64,000 nucleotides of DNA from Ailurus styani (Eukaryota; Chordata; Mammalia; Carnivora; Ailuridae). Made by a program: the position numbers and the translations under genes. Position 1 is the stretch's first letter, and every line of letters starts with the position of its first letter. The DNA lies in the NCBI GenBank assembly GCA_002007465.1, contig LNAC01000032.1, positions 2,055,297 through 2,119,296 of the forward strand. The letters are read 5' to 3'. Shown here one piece after another: positions 25,246 through 36,584 of this stretch. The notes beneath the pieces were generated by a model. It had not been told where the DNA came from. It did not search any database and saw nothing but the letters and a program-made list of their open reading frames with translations.

Positions 25246-26148
25246 GGATATTCTGTACTGGGAACCTCAAGAGAAGTAATGGAAGTGGTCCGAGCTTTCC
25301 TGGATCTCTGACCGGCCCTGCCAGGGCCCTAGGGCTCCCCCTGCACTGGAGCTCGGGGTCTTCACACCTCCTACCCTGCCCTTGCGCTAATTGGGTCACC
25401 TGCATCTTTCATTGCTTCGCCATTGAGCTCTCATTTAGAGATGATTTTTACTACAAAGAGTTAAAATATCAGAGCATTTTAGCTACTCTAAAATTTAGAA
25501 ATAGGAATTTGAGACAAATTAGATTTTTCTAATAGAAATGTTCTGAGCCTAATGCCCTAAAGGGGAGTAAGGAAACCAATTAACTTTAATTTAAATAATC
25601 ATGTCTTAAGTAGCAAATGAACCAAGTTCTATTGTTAAAGAACAACTGTATTAAATCCCTGAAAGGTTAGCTTCAAAATGGCATTAATGCAGTGGTTTCA
25701 TGTCTTACTAATGAAGTAAGTTTCCATTGGTCACTGTAACTTCTGTTTGTTGTCTTACTGGGCATTGTTACTGAGAGGAGAGGCGGGGAATTGAGAGCAA
25801 GGGTAGAATAATTGTGTGAAATCGCTAGTGATGTTCTTCTTGCTAGTGACTTTTTTTTTTTTCAAGTGACAAAGAGAAAAGCTAATAATTTTATTCCTGG
25901 GAAAAAATAGTATAAGCAAATGTGAGAAAAGCTTGTTTTCTTATTCTAAACCTTATGTATATGGTATATGATTTTCTGTTTGTAGTTGCTCTTTGAAAAT
26001 AATGTATTTGTGATAATGGGATCACTGTTTATAACTACAGTGACTGAATTTCAGCCAATATTTATAAACATTAAGGCAACCATCAACAATGTATTAGTAA
26101 GGTATTATTATACTAAAATCTGGCAGTGGGTTAATGCTGAAGATGCAA
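25246..26148. other. Unique sequence
   Basis: About 900 bases with no gene. 25,260-25,430 is moderately GC-rich, the rest AT-rich. A short poly(T) lies at 25,851-25,862. No repeat named. Confidence 0.45.
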
Positions 26149-26356
26149 TTTTTTAAAGATTTATTTATTTATTTTAGAGAAGGGGGGCGGGGAGAGAGAG
26201 AGGGAAAGGGGCAGAGGAAGAGGAAGAGAGAGTCTGAAGCAAACCTCCCGCTGAGCATGGAGCCCTAGGCAGGGCTCGATCTCACAACCCTGAGATCACG
26301 ACCTGAGCTGAAACAAGAGTTAGACGCTGAACCAACTGAGCCACCCAGGTGCCCCT
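26149..26356 (-). repeat. CAN-type SINE, reverse
   Basis: TTTTAAAGATTTATTTATTT tail, a GA/GGGG middle and a head ending GAGCCACCCAGGTGCCCC. Flanks TGAAGATGCAATTTT and TGAAGTTGCATTTT form the target duplication. Confidence 0.94.
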
Positions 26357-26384
26357 GAAGTTGCATTTTGGATGAGCTTATGTA

Positions 26385-26640
26385 ATTGAGTGGAAAGAAC
26401 ATGAGTTTGGCAGACAGACAGTATAAAGCTAGATCATGGAAGGCTTTCAATGCTATGCTCCAAGGCTTGAAACTTTATTCTTACGCTTTCTCTATGTCGT
26501 CCTCCTCACGTGCTGCCTTCGTGACCTCAGGAAAGCAGATTAACCTGGCTGAGACTGTCTCTTTACCTATCATATGGGAATAATAAGGAGAATTAACAGA
26601 AGTAAAGCATGTGACTGAGATTGGCACACAGTGGATTGAA
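26385..26640 (+). repeat. MIR-type SINE, forward, with an L2-like middle
   Basis: GAGTGGAAAGAACATGAGTT at the start and CTTTACCTATCATATGGGAA with ATTGGCACACAG at the end are MIR-like. Between them ATCATGGAAGGCTTTCAATG resembles reversed L2. This suggests two old repeats merged or nested. Confidence 0.6.
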
Positions 26641-28699
26641 TAGGAAATAGTGGCCTTAGTATTGTTGCCTAGAAATGACATGCTGCTTTCTGCTCTCCTT
26701 TATTAACCAGTTTTGCATATCACACGTCAGTATCACATCGTGTGCCCTACTAATGCTCGCTGTGTTCCTGGGGGAGCCTTTTAATTTTCCTTGTGCTGTT
26801 CTGTGGAAGAAGTCTAAAGAAGCCCCCACAGAATTTTACCGAAACGGAAAATGGCATGACTTGACAGAAAAGGGCAGAAGCCTTTAAAGGGTTGGTACAC
26901 CAAAGCCTTAATTTTTCTGAAGCGACTTTTTTCTTCAGAATAGTCACTGCCTTGGCTGGCAACATGACCTGTGCCTTGATCCAATTATTCATGCAAATCA
27001 AGACAAATTTTTTTTTTCCTGTGAAGGACTCGGTAAAATGATGCTATTGGAAAATCCAGTGCATTTCCATCATTGCTTGCTCCACAGCAATACTATTTTG
27101 TAGCAAGAGGAAAATGATTTGGCAGAAAGCTCCTCCACCCCCACACGGAAAGTACATAATATCATGTTTGTGTTGAAACTTTTTCTCCCAAAATGTCATA
27201 ACCCCATACAGAAGAGAATTAAAATCCCGTTATTTTAATTTACATCTAGCCACAAGATAAGTAAAGTTATCATTGAAATTCTAATTAAATGGGATGATTG
27301 ACTAAGGTAGCACATCAAAGAAGAGAAGTGAATATGATAAGTCGAAGACTTATTAATTAGTCTGCGTGGAAGAAATTCCAGGGATGTCAAGCTGAGCCTG
27401 CTGCAAGGAGAAAAAAAGCAGACAAGAAAACGTTCGTTTCTTTGAAGTTAGGAACTGAGATAGTGATGGAGGTAATTGTGTCTGACTGGATCCAGTAATG
27501 AAGAGCTGTAAATCAGACCTCAGAATCGAAGGAAAGATTCAAGTAACGAATGTGGCTGCGCCCTCCCTCCTGCCCCCCCGCTGCGAAGAAACAGAATGCA
27601 GAACACACTAATTGACCCAGCCTATTTCCCAGCAGTTCTCTGTTATTATTTATTAATTTTTAATTTCTGAATTATTTACGTCCTGGGAAATTATTCTTGA
27701 CAGCCTGTTAGGCGTGCCAGAGTTAATGGAGGATGAAAGGACTGGTACCAGAATTAGCAGGGATGTAGTCACAGGCTACTGGATTTAATGATTAGGGAAA
27801 GAAAAATTGATTTCACACAGCGTGTCACTTTATACTACTTTAGGGACACACCAGCTATTTGATTAATTGAGGAATAACCAATTCAAAGTATATTTGAAGT
27901 GTAAATGAGTCACACTGCTCAGCTGTTTATTTTTCCCTCTTTCTGAGAGAGCTGAATTTTCTGGAAGCCGACGATGAAAAGCTGATGAAGACACACTCCC
28001 ATTGCTCTGAAAGCACACCTGTTTGATTTGTATTAAACTCAGAAGGGAAGAGAACCCTGCTTTACGAGAGAAGGTATTTTCACTTTTCTTCTTCCTTCCA
28101 ATCTCTTCATGTGATTTCTTCACCCTGGCCTGTGGCGTAGCAGTGGTTCCCATCTGCATTCCTGAAGAACAAGGCTTGAGAAAATGTCTCTTGTTTTATG
28201 GCCTGTGAGCAATGAGCAATCAGAAAGAAGCAGGGCTTGCCAATGAACAGAAGGAACAAATAGAAGAAAAATGTGTTAAAACAATGGCTTTCAGGAACAA
28301 AGGGAAGAAGATTAATCTATTAGGAAAATGAGTGAGGCAGAAATACACCATCACCATGTAGCCTAAAAGTTCTCCATCATTCATGGCTTCTCCCTTTCTA
28401 AGCCAACCTCATCAGCTTTGGTGGGTCTACTTCTGACATCTTTGTTCATCTCTCTCTGACTGAGTCCTCCAACTGGTCTCCTTAAGTCAAATCTTCCTCC
28501 TCCACGATAACCTACACTAGTGTTTCTCAAAGTCGAATGTGCAAACGGATCAGGTAGGGACTCTTGCTTCCTCTGTAGGTTTAGATTCGGTGGGTCTAGG
28601 AAGCAAGTTGAGATTCGGCACGTCTAATAGGCTCTCCCGTGAAGCTCATGCTGCTGGCCCTAGACCAGATTTTGAGTACAGGGTCCTACAAAATTCTGA
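26641..28699. promoter_or_regulatory. Repeat-free block, candidate conserved non-coding element(s)
   Basis: Two kilobases without any recognisable repeat, in a window where one appears almost every 500 bases. 27,240-28,030 is AT-rich with dense homeodomain-type TAAT/ATTA cores (for example TTATTATTTATTAATTTTTA near 27,640 and TTTGATTAATTGAGGAATAA near 27,857). It also holds a TCF/LEF-like ACATCAAAG at 27,312-27,320. This is the texture of developmental enhancers in gene deserts. Function and target are inferred; conservation cannot be measured here. Confidence 0.4.
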
Positions 28700-29225
28700 T
28701 GAACTCATGTTCTTTAAAACACTGCTTTTAACCATGTAACTCATTCAGAAACCTTAAATGATTTCCAGTACCTTTGATTAAATACAGATTCCTTAGACTG
28801 GCATTCATGACCTTCCTAGTATGATCACAACCTGTCCTCCTGGACACATCCTACTATTTCCCAGCTCCTTGTTTTTGTTTGTGCTACTTCTTTCTGAATG
28901 CTTTTATCTTTGGAAATTCTGCCAGTGCCTTGAGGCATATTTCTAATACCTCCCAATACTTGCTAATATCTCCGATGTTAAGTCTTCTAACCTCCCACTT
29001 AGCAAGGCATGAGCTTTCCTTCAAATTCTTTCTCTTACTTTTGTTTCACTTCTTCCTTGCTATATGGTATCTCCAATCTTATTGGCATTTAATGTATTTG
29101 TTTCTCCCTCTGCACACACAAGATGGTGAGTTATATCAGGGTGGAGACTGTACTTTATCTTTATATCTTTCCCAAGTGCAGGTGCAGAGCACAGAATGTG
29201 TATCTAATAAATATTTAGTTAAACT
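28700..29225 (+). repeat. L2 LINE 3' end, forward
   Basis: L2 order: TAAATACAGATTCCTTAGAC, ACTGGCATTCATGACCTTCC, AGTGCCTTGAGGCATATTTC, GGGTGGAGACTGTACTTTAT, GAGCACAGAATGTGTATC and TAATAAATATTTAGTTAAAC. One of the longest L2 remnants here. Confidence 0.8.
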
Positions 29226-29684
29226 GAACTATGCGAAAAGGTTCTCTCCATGGTCATTCCTATCCTTGCAAACTTGTAGCATCAGTGGAATTCTTTAAAA
29301 TAGTCCTCAAATTATGATTTATTTTTCTCCATTACTCTCTCATCCATCCATTTAACTTTTACTCATAAGCATTTGAATGTTCTTTTGGTGCCAGGTGCAG
29401 TGTCAAGGGCTGCAGATACGGAAGTGAAACCACAGTCCTTGCCCCTTACGATCCCCTCCCCCCACACACATACTAAATTTTTACATCCTGCTTCACCACT
29501 TTTACCTTTCCTAACTCCAACTCCAAAATATAACCTTGGCTCTAAGCTACATTTATTCGTCTTAATTTTTTTTTTTTAAAGCAAAACTCTACTTGATAAT
29601 TCTTGTAGCTGTTGAAGGTCCAAGCATTGTTACCTGAGAATATGGGCTGCCTTGAATCCTGAGGAACTGCCTGCTCTTTTTCTT
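29226..29684. other. Mixed unique sequence with a possible reversed L2/MIR scrap
   Basis: 29,345-29,450 reads TTTGGTGCCAGGTGCAGTGT then CAAGGGCTGCAGATACGGAA, resembling reversed L2. The rest is unique, with a poly(T) at 29,569-29,577. Confidence 0.45.
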
Positions 29685-29889
29685 TCTTTTTTTTTTTAAT
29701 TAATTTTTAAAAAGATATTATTTGTTTATTTTAGACAGAGAGTACGAGCAATGGGGAGGAGCAGAGGAAGAGGGAGCAAGGTCTCCCCGCTGAGCGGGGA
29801 GCCTGATGCAGGACACAATTCCAGGACCCTGGAATCATGACCTGAGCCTAAGGCAGACACTTAACCAACTGAGTCATCCAGGTGCCCCC
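29685..29889 (-). repeat. CAN-type SINE, reverse
   Basis: Poly(T), AAAGATATTATTTGTTTATT, a GA-rich middle, and a head ending GAGTCATCCAGGTGCCCCC. Diverged. Confidence 0.92.
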
Positions 29890-30990
29890 TTCCTCCTCTA
29901 TCTTGACTTTGTATATATTCATTCTCCTCTCCAAAGGATTTAAAGATCCTTAAAACCTTGGCCATTCAACCACAATTCCTACTCCACTTGCCCCATACCT
30001 GTTTTCTAGCATTGTATTAATTCTCAAACCATTGCTTCTTCCTGTCCCAGGCTCCTTAAGGGTAAGGCTCCACAGTGTATTTAACAAACTTACTCCACTA
30101 CCAAAATTGTTCTCAAGTTATTTCCCCTTCCTTTCTTCTCTTTTTCTCTTTCTCTCTGTGTATCTCATACCCTTACCCTTACCCTACTGTACTTTCCATC
30201 CTTAACCCCTATATCCTACCAAATCCAGAAGGAAAAAAACATTTTCAAAATCTCCTAATTTTATATCTACCAGAAAGATTCAGACAAAAATAAACCACAA
30301 CAAGCAATTGTGTCATGAAATGTATGACAGGAAATGTCCAGGGGTCTAACTACAAATGAGATAGAGACAAAGGAAATTGTATTGTGGTTCCTTAGTGGCA
30401 AGTAACAGAAGGCAACTCTTGCTAACAAGAAAAATGAGAAGGATTCAAGGGTTGCTCAGAGAACAGAAGATAGAATTCACTAGAGTTGAATTTAGGTGAG
30501 CAAGAATGCCACCCAGTTAGAAAACTGATTCCTTCGTGCCCACACTGGGAGAGCCTGCTTGTGTCTCGATCTTAACCTCTCTCCTAAGAATTGACTCACA
30601 GGTAGAGTAACCCAGAGAGGGAAAAGGGTTGGAGCTGATCCAGTCCCTTTGGGATGACTTGTTATGGATTCCTGTATCCCCAGAGCTGTTTGAGTTCCAG
30701 TTCTTCTTGAGTGCTGGATGTTCAGCTTTTTTTTGAATTGATTTTTATCACTGGCAGCCTGCTCAGTAGAAGTTTGCTTACCAACAGGATGGGGTAGCAG
30801 AAATGAATTTTATACAGTCTGCAGGGACAACTCCCTCATATCTCAATACACGAGCATCTTACCTTTATGCCTCTACTCAAGGTTTCTCATCAGCCTAGGA
30901 TCTCCTTCTCCCTACTGCCCTCTCACTTGCTCTATGCCTACTCTTTTCTTATTTTTTAACATTAATATCACCTACAGAAGAGAATTGAGT
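29890..30990. other. Mostly unique sequence, possible old repeats
   Basis: 30,370-30,700 (GGCAAGTAACAGAAGGCAAC ...) resembles the start of a medium-reiterated repeat also suggested near 60,690, but I cannot name it. 30,860-30,960 may be L2. No gene seen. Confidence 0.4.
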
Positions 30991-31670
30991 TATTCTAAGT
31001 TTTATTATGAAATAATTCACGTACATCAAAATTAAAAGAATTTTACAATGAAACTCACCTATGTTCTGCCGAAATTCAATAATCCTTAACGTTTTGCTCT
31101 GTTTGCTCTAGATATTTTCAAAGTAAATTTGACATCATGACACTTCCCTGCCACTTTTACCATGTACCCTCTAAGAATAAGGATATACTCCTACATGACA
31201 CAGTTCCACTGTTATGCCTCAGAAAATTAATATTATTTCCATGTTGAATGCATCCAGTTATTTCAAGAATGTCATATATATATTTTAAACTAAGATGGAA
31301 TCAAGTTGTTTACTCATTGCATTTTGTTGTTAGGTTTCTTTAGTCGGTTTTCATATAGAGCAGTGTACTATCCTTTTTATCATGATGTTGCCTTTTTGAG
31401 AGCTGCAGGTCAGTTGTCTTATGCAATGTCTCACGTTTTGGATTTGTCTGATTATTTTACTCATGTCGTCATTTAACTACCTCTACTATCTCCTTTACTT
31501 TCGGTAAACTGAAAGTAAGGTGTAGAGGCTTGATTAGATTCATGCTACACCTTTTTAGCAAGACTACTTAGGGGATGTTGTGTACTTCTCATTGCATCAT
31601 ATCAGGGGTCATATTAAATTCTATTGTTTCACTATTAGTGATGCTAAGTTTGATCACTTGGTTAAGGCAT
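30991..31670. repeat. Old L1 (L1M) untranslated-region fragment
   Basis: AATTCACGTACATCAAAATT, then TTTGGATTTGTCTGATTATT, TTAGATTCATGCTACACC, TCATTGCATCATATCAGGGG and ATCACTTGGTTAAGGCATGG match an old L1 3' region. Confidence 0.65.
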
Positions 31671-31778
31671 GGCCCCAAGATCACGCCATTTTAAAGTTAA
31701 AATTTTCACTGACTGTTTTTCAATGCCCAGATCAAATGTGATACTTTAATCTCTTCTCCTTATGCATTTTTTATGTTT

Positions 31779-31884
31779 AAATTTTTTAAAAAAATTAATC
31801 TCTATGCCCAACGTGGTGCTTGACTTCATGACCTTGAGATCAGGAGCTGTGCACACTTCTCCAACCAAACCAGCCAGACGCCCC
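31779..31884 (-). repeat. CAN-type SINE, reverse, short
   Basis: Only an A/T run plus the tRNA-like head is present (CATGACCTTGAGATCAGGAG to CCAGCCAGACGCCCC), without the pyrimidine-rich middle. Truncated or internally deleted. Confidence 0.75.
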
Positions 31885-32644
31885 TGCCATTATGTATTAA
31901 TTGTCCCTTACTTTACTAATAATATCTACATTGTACTACTTTTACTTTGTATTGTGGTAATAGTTGTGACATATGTTTTTCTCCTAGATGGTGAAATCCT
32001 TGAGGGGAAGATTGATATTTTATTCATTTTGTCATCTTTAAGTTTATTCTAAAGAAAGAAACAGGGTATAAATGTATAAATAAAATGCATTTCATTTCTA
32101 TTTGAAGCCCTAATGTCCAACATATAGAAGATTCTTTAGAAGGAATGATTGAGCCCTGGCTGCTCCATCCCTCAGAATGGCTTATTGGTAAATGAAATAA
32201 TTTTGAATTTACTCATTTATCATAAACTGTTTTCACTGAGCTTTGGAACCACAGTTTCAAACAGCTGGTAGCTCCACTTCAAACAGTGGAATCTGGAGGG
32301 TTACCTTAAAGATCCATGACCATTTATTGATGATCAAGCCCCTACACAAGTCTTATACTGAGCGGGTTATTTTACTGGGTTCTGGGCTAAAAGGGGTTCA
32401 AATATTATCCAACGTATTCAGCTCATAAGACTAGGTAACTGTCTAAAGGAAAAGGCAGATTTTTACTCCAGAACAGCTATAAAGGACTCATTGAAAACAA
32501 CCTCCTTAAGAAAAAGCAGTCAAGTTCCAGTGGCATTACATATTAATATGACTTAAAGGGCCATATACCAAAGATGAAGCAAAGGGAAACCATAGGAAGT
32601 CTTTGTTGGGATGTTTATAGCTGGTATCATCGTAGAAATGAGGA
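31885..32644. other. Unique sequence, possible L2 at its start
   Basis: 31,900-32,050 has an L2-like TTTTTCTCCTAGATGGTGAA and GAGGGGAAGATTGATATTTT. The rest shows no gene or repeat I can name. Confidence 0.4.
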
Positions 32645-33170
32645 ATAATTTAAACTTCTAGTTACTAAGGTATATTACAAAGCAAAAAACATTGTGTTCT
32701 GGTGTAGAAGCAGACCAATGGAACCGATTGCAGAGTTCAGAAGTACATCTTTGTGTATATGGGAATATGGTATTTGATCAATGTGGTGCCACAAAAAATG
32801 GAGAAGGATGGCTTCTTTGGTATATGGTGTTAGGAAAACTGTCTCATCAGCTGGAGAAGAAGCTGGACCTTTGACTTACACCATACGAAGATGAATTCTA
32901 GATGAATTAAAAACCTAACTGAAAAGTTGAAAATACAGAATACAGAGTTCTGTATTCTTCTTCAAATACAGAAGAAAATGAAGAATATCTTTGTGAAGTT
33001 TATTCAACCATGAAAGCACAAGTCATAAATGAAAAATTGATGATTTAACTACATCAATATTAAGGCTTTTTTTCTTGCTCAATGAAGGATACCCAAAACA
33101 AAGTTAATAGGGAGAGAATAGATGCAGCATCAAAAGCAAACAAGGGATTAATATCTAGGTCATTGCTGTC
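32645..33170 (+). repeat. Ancient L1 ORF2 3' fragment, forward
   Basis: GTAGAAGCAGACCAATGGAA, CCGATTGCAGAGTTCAGAAG, GGTATTTGATCAATGTGGTG and GGTGTTAGGAAAACTGTCTC correspond to the late ORF2 region of L1. Many stops and frameshifts are present. A perfect 10-base inverted repeat lies at 32,937-32,958. Confidence 0.8.
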
Positions 33171-34060
33171 CACTAAAAACATAATGGGAGCCACATGTGT
33201 AACTTAAAATATTCTAGTAATCACATTTAAAAATAAAGAAGAAGTGAAATTAATTTTAATAATATGTTTTACCCAATAAACCCAAAATATTGGCATCTCA
33301 ATGTGTAGTCCAAAAAGAAAATTATTAATGAGATATTTTTAAATTTTTCTATACTTGAAATCTGGTGTGTGTGCTATACTTACAGGACATCTCAATTGGA
33401 AGTACATGATTTATTTTCATACAAAGTTGTCTCACATGCCCCAGTTATTCCGACCATACTTAAAATTTTTCAAATAAGTATATTAAGTTCCAAAAGGTAT
33501 CTTCCCTTAATATTTGCATTCATGTTGACAAAAGTGGTTTATTTTTAGAAAAACTGATTTGACACTGAAGCAAAAGCATATCAGTTTAGAAAACTACATC
33601 GATCCAAGTTAAGTAAATTTACTGTTGTGACTACTTAGTATTATCAACATTGAGTTCAATGGGGGTATTGCATAATTTGAAGAGTAATTCTAAATTTACC
33701 AATATAACAAAACATTCTTCAAATTTTTTCTCATGAGTTCTTTTTATTTTTTGCAATCAAATTATATAATGGCATTGATTACAGTTAGAGTCTCCTTCTA
33801 ATTCATATTAGGAAAATGTGTAAAATCATAATTGTCCATTTGTGTTATGAAGCATTTCAACCTCAACAAAAATTCTTGTGTCTGTCTAACTGGTCAAAAC
33901 CTTTCTTTTAGAGTTTTAAATTTAATTATTTCATATGTAGTTTGATATCTGTGGGAAAATATAAATCACACTGCTGTTGTCTGTCTTAGCTTATCAAATG
34001 TTTAGCAAACATTCCTCTGTTTCATGAAAATCTTAAGTTGGACTTAGCAGTATCTTTTTT

Positions 34061-34502
34061 TAAAATTTTATTTATTTTTTAAAAAAGATTTATTTAGGGC
34101 ACCTGGGTGGCTCAGTGGGTTAAAGCCTCTGCCTTCGGCTCAGGTCATGATCTCAGGGTCCTGGGATCGAGGCCCGCATCAGGCTCCCTGCACAGTGGGG
34201 AGCCTGCTTCCTCCTCTCTCTCTCTGCCTGCCTCTGCCTACTTGTGATCTTTCTCTGTCAAATAAATAAAATCTTAAAAAAAAAAAGATTTATTTATGTA
34301 CTTAAGAGAGAGCATGCACGCACAAACCAGGGGAGGGGCAGAGGGAGAAGGAGAGGTAAAACAAGAGAGGCAGACTCCCCACTGAGGATGGAGCCAGACG
34401 TGGGGTTCAATCTCACGACCATGAGATCCTTACCCTGAGATCATGACCCTGAGCCAAAATCAAGAATGGGACGCTTAAGCGACTGAGCCACCCAGGCGCC
34501 CC
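34061..34502 (-). repeat. CAN-type SINE, reverse, host of the nested copy
   Basis: The tail (34061-34096) and the rest (34287-34502, ending GAGCCACCCAGGCGCCCC) belong to one reverse SINE opened by the forward insertion. CAGTAT plus a T run is found at both outer flanks. Confidence 0.92.
34097..34286 (+). repeat. CAN-type SINE nested inside another SINE
   Basis: Near-consensus forward copy (GGGCACCTGGGTGGCTCAGT head, GCCTGCCTCTGCCTAC middle). It interrupts the tail of a reverse SINE. The 16-base sequence AAAAAAGATTTATTTA stands on both sides as an exact target duplication. Confidence 0.96.
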
Positions 34503-35089
34503 AACAGTATTTTTTAAAAGTCCTTCCATGACTCTATCAACAAGCACTGGCAACAAACACTGACAAGGTCACTAAAATTATGGTCTTCTATTTCTTTCAA
34601 CAGAGCCATAAATTGGAAATGATTCATAGCATTTGTATGTTTATACCAAATAACTTTTAAACAAGTATACCCATAACACTTTTCATATAGTCTGCTTCAG
34701 AAAACTGAGCACAAGTATTTTCAATATATTATCCTTTGGAATGAGGCAGTAAAGGAACAACACCCCCTTGTTTTAAAATTCCAATAAATCTGGATTTTGG
34801 GGCTAAGAGAAATGGACCACTATGTGTCATGTTAGAAACACAATTTTTATGTCTAGCTGAGATTCTTCTTTGAAAGTTATAAAAGATTAAAAAATATCTG
34901 CACCACAAGTTCATTCCCCCCCCCGCCACGCCAATATGACAAGACTTCATAATTTTGGAAGTCCTTTGAGAAACAAATATACCAAAGTATTGATGGACAG
35001 TATCTCTTATGTTCACATGACCAATCTAAGTCTAAAAAAAGTACTTAAAATTTGTCAATTTATGAATCAATTGATCTTTGATATTTTTT

Positions 35090-35323
35090 AATTAAAAAAT
35101 ATTTATTCATTCATTCATTCATTCATTCATTCATTCATTCATTCATTCATTCATTTGACAGAGACAGACAGAGTGAAAGAGGGAGCACAGCAGGGGGAGT
35201 GGGAGAGGGAGAAGCAGGCTTCCCGCTAAGCAGGGAGCTTGATGTGGTGCTTGATCCCAGGACCCTGAGATCATGACCTGAGCTAAAAGCAGACGCTTAA
35301 CGACTAAGCCACTCAGGTGCCCC
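35090..35323 (-). repeat. CAN-type SINE, reverse, with (ATTC)n expansion in its tail
   Basis: The normal TTTATTTATTTATT tail has become a run of about 12 ATTC units (35104-35154). After it come TTGACAGAGACAGACAGAG, the GA-rich middle and a head ending AAGCCACTCAGGTGCCCC. Confidence 0.93.
35104..35154. repeat. (ATTC)n microsatellite
   Basis: Uninterrupted tetranucleotide repeat grown from the SINE tail. Likely polymorphic in length. Confidence 0.95.
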
Positions 35324-35515
35324 AAGATTTTATTTATTTTTTTGACAAAGAGCGAGAGAGTGGCAGAGGGAGAGGGAGAAGTAGGCTCCCCACTGAGCCA
35401 GGAGCCCAATGCAGGGCTCGATGTGGGGCTCAATGTGGGGCTCGATCCCAGGACCCTGAGATCATGACCTGAGCCGAAGGTAGATGCTTAACTGATTGAG
35501 CCACCCAGGCACCCC
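35324..35515 (-). repeat. CAN-type SINE, reverse, directly abutting the previous one
   Basis: A second reverse SINE starts immediately after the head of the first. Its B-box region contains a short tandem triplication of GGGGCTC(A/G)ATGT (about 35,413-35,446). Confidence 0.93.
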
Positions 35516-35650
35516 TGATGTTTGATATTATTAGAAAGGTCTGTGGACAATTATTTGGTGGCTTAGTTGTGATCTTTCACTTTTTATAGAAAATCTCTTA
35601 GTCTTTTCTTCATAACTTTCTAGCTATATTTCCATAACTAAAATCATTTT

Positions 35651-35842
35651 TTAAATATTTTATTTATTTATTTGACAGAGAGAGAGAGAGATCACAAGTA
35701 AGCTGAAAGGCAGGCAGAGAGAGAAGAGGAAGCAGGCTCCCTGCCAAGCAGAGAGCCCGATACGGGCCTCGATCCCAGGACCCCGAGATCATGACCTGAG
35801 CCGAAGGCAGAGGCTTTAACCCACTGAGCCACCCAGGCGCCC
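35651..35842 (-). repeat. CAN-type SINE, reverse, young, exact target duplication
   Basis: Near-consensus copy with GGCTTTAACCCACTGAGCC. TAAAATCATTTTTT flanks both sides. Confidence 0.96.
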
Positions 35843-36584
35843 TAAAATCATTTTTTTTTTACTACATCTCTCAAAAGATGATTTTCTATTGACAGATTCA
35901 TGGATGCAAGAATCAGAAACATTTTTTTGCTGACTAATATAAACTCAGATTCTGTTAAAAGCATTAAGAGTTTTTTTTTGTTGGACATTTAATTCCCACT
36001 TCAAGCTAATTTTATTGATATCTTTTTACTGTCAAGAGAAAATTTCTTATCAAATTCACTATGTATTTGCTTAAAATATCTCTTCATTTTGCCCAATTTA
36101 TTACTTAAAATATTTTTTATAAAACAAATAATTTTCTTCATTTTGCTGTATTGCAGCCAGTTTTAGTTTCCATTCATTATAAATTTGTGATATATTTCTA
36201 GTCTTTTCTTTTCTTTTTTTTTTTTTTTGGCCAAGTTGTAGTCCTATTGTCTGCATCTCCACTTGATTCTGCATCAGAGGATGCCTTTAGTTCATGCTTA
36301 ATGTCAGTTCATCTCGTTTTTAAGCTAGAAAAATGATTTAATTATATTAGAATTAGGATAGTAGGTATTTAAATCTAATTAGCTCTCAGGCAAAGGAAAA
36401 GGAGAATTTACTGCCAGCAGACCTACCTTTAAAGAATAGTTAAGGGAGATTCTCTAAAGGTAATTATAACAGCAGGCCTAGAACTTCAAAAACAAAGAAA
36501 GAAAGGTGGTATGGGTAAAAATACGGGTAAACATAATAGACTGTTTCTTCACCTCATGGGTTTTTTTAAAATCATGTTTGATAC
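35843..36584. other. AT-rich unique sequence
   Basis: Contains a long T run at 36,211-36,228. No gene seen. Some AT-rich stretches may belong to the hAT relic to the left, but I cannot show it. Confidence 0.4.

Larger units (their letters stand above)
33171..35040 (-). repeat. hAT-superfamily DNA transposon relic, interrupted by SINEs
   Basis: The left end, CATTGCTGTCCACTAAAAAC, then AATGGGAGCCACATGTGTAA, resembles a terminal repeat seen in many mammalian hAT fossils; the same terminus recurs in the opposite direction at 54,238-54,300. To the right the minus strand carries a shattered reading frame near 34,560-34,700 that recalls hAT transposase-derived proteins, with stops and frameshifts throughout. 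Nested SINEs occupy 34,060-34,502. The call as one element is an inference from orientation and spacing. Confidence 0.5.

Noticed and set aside
30165..30190. Interstitial telomere repeat (ACCCTTACCCTTACCCTA)
   Set aside because: Only three CCCTTA units and not the CCCTAA telomere repeat. Chance low-complexity sequence.
34729..35016. 95-codon minus-strand frame as a gene
   Set aside because: It lies in an area interpreted as a decayed hAT element, with no start context, no splice structure and stops on both sides.
35104..35154. CRISPR-like or satellite array
   Set aside because: A simple ATTC tetranucleotide run without spacers, arising from a SINE tail.
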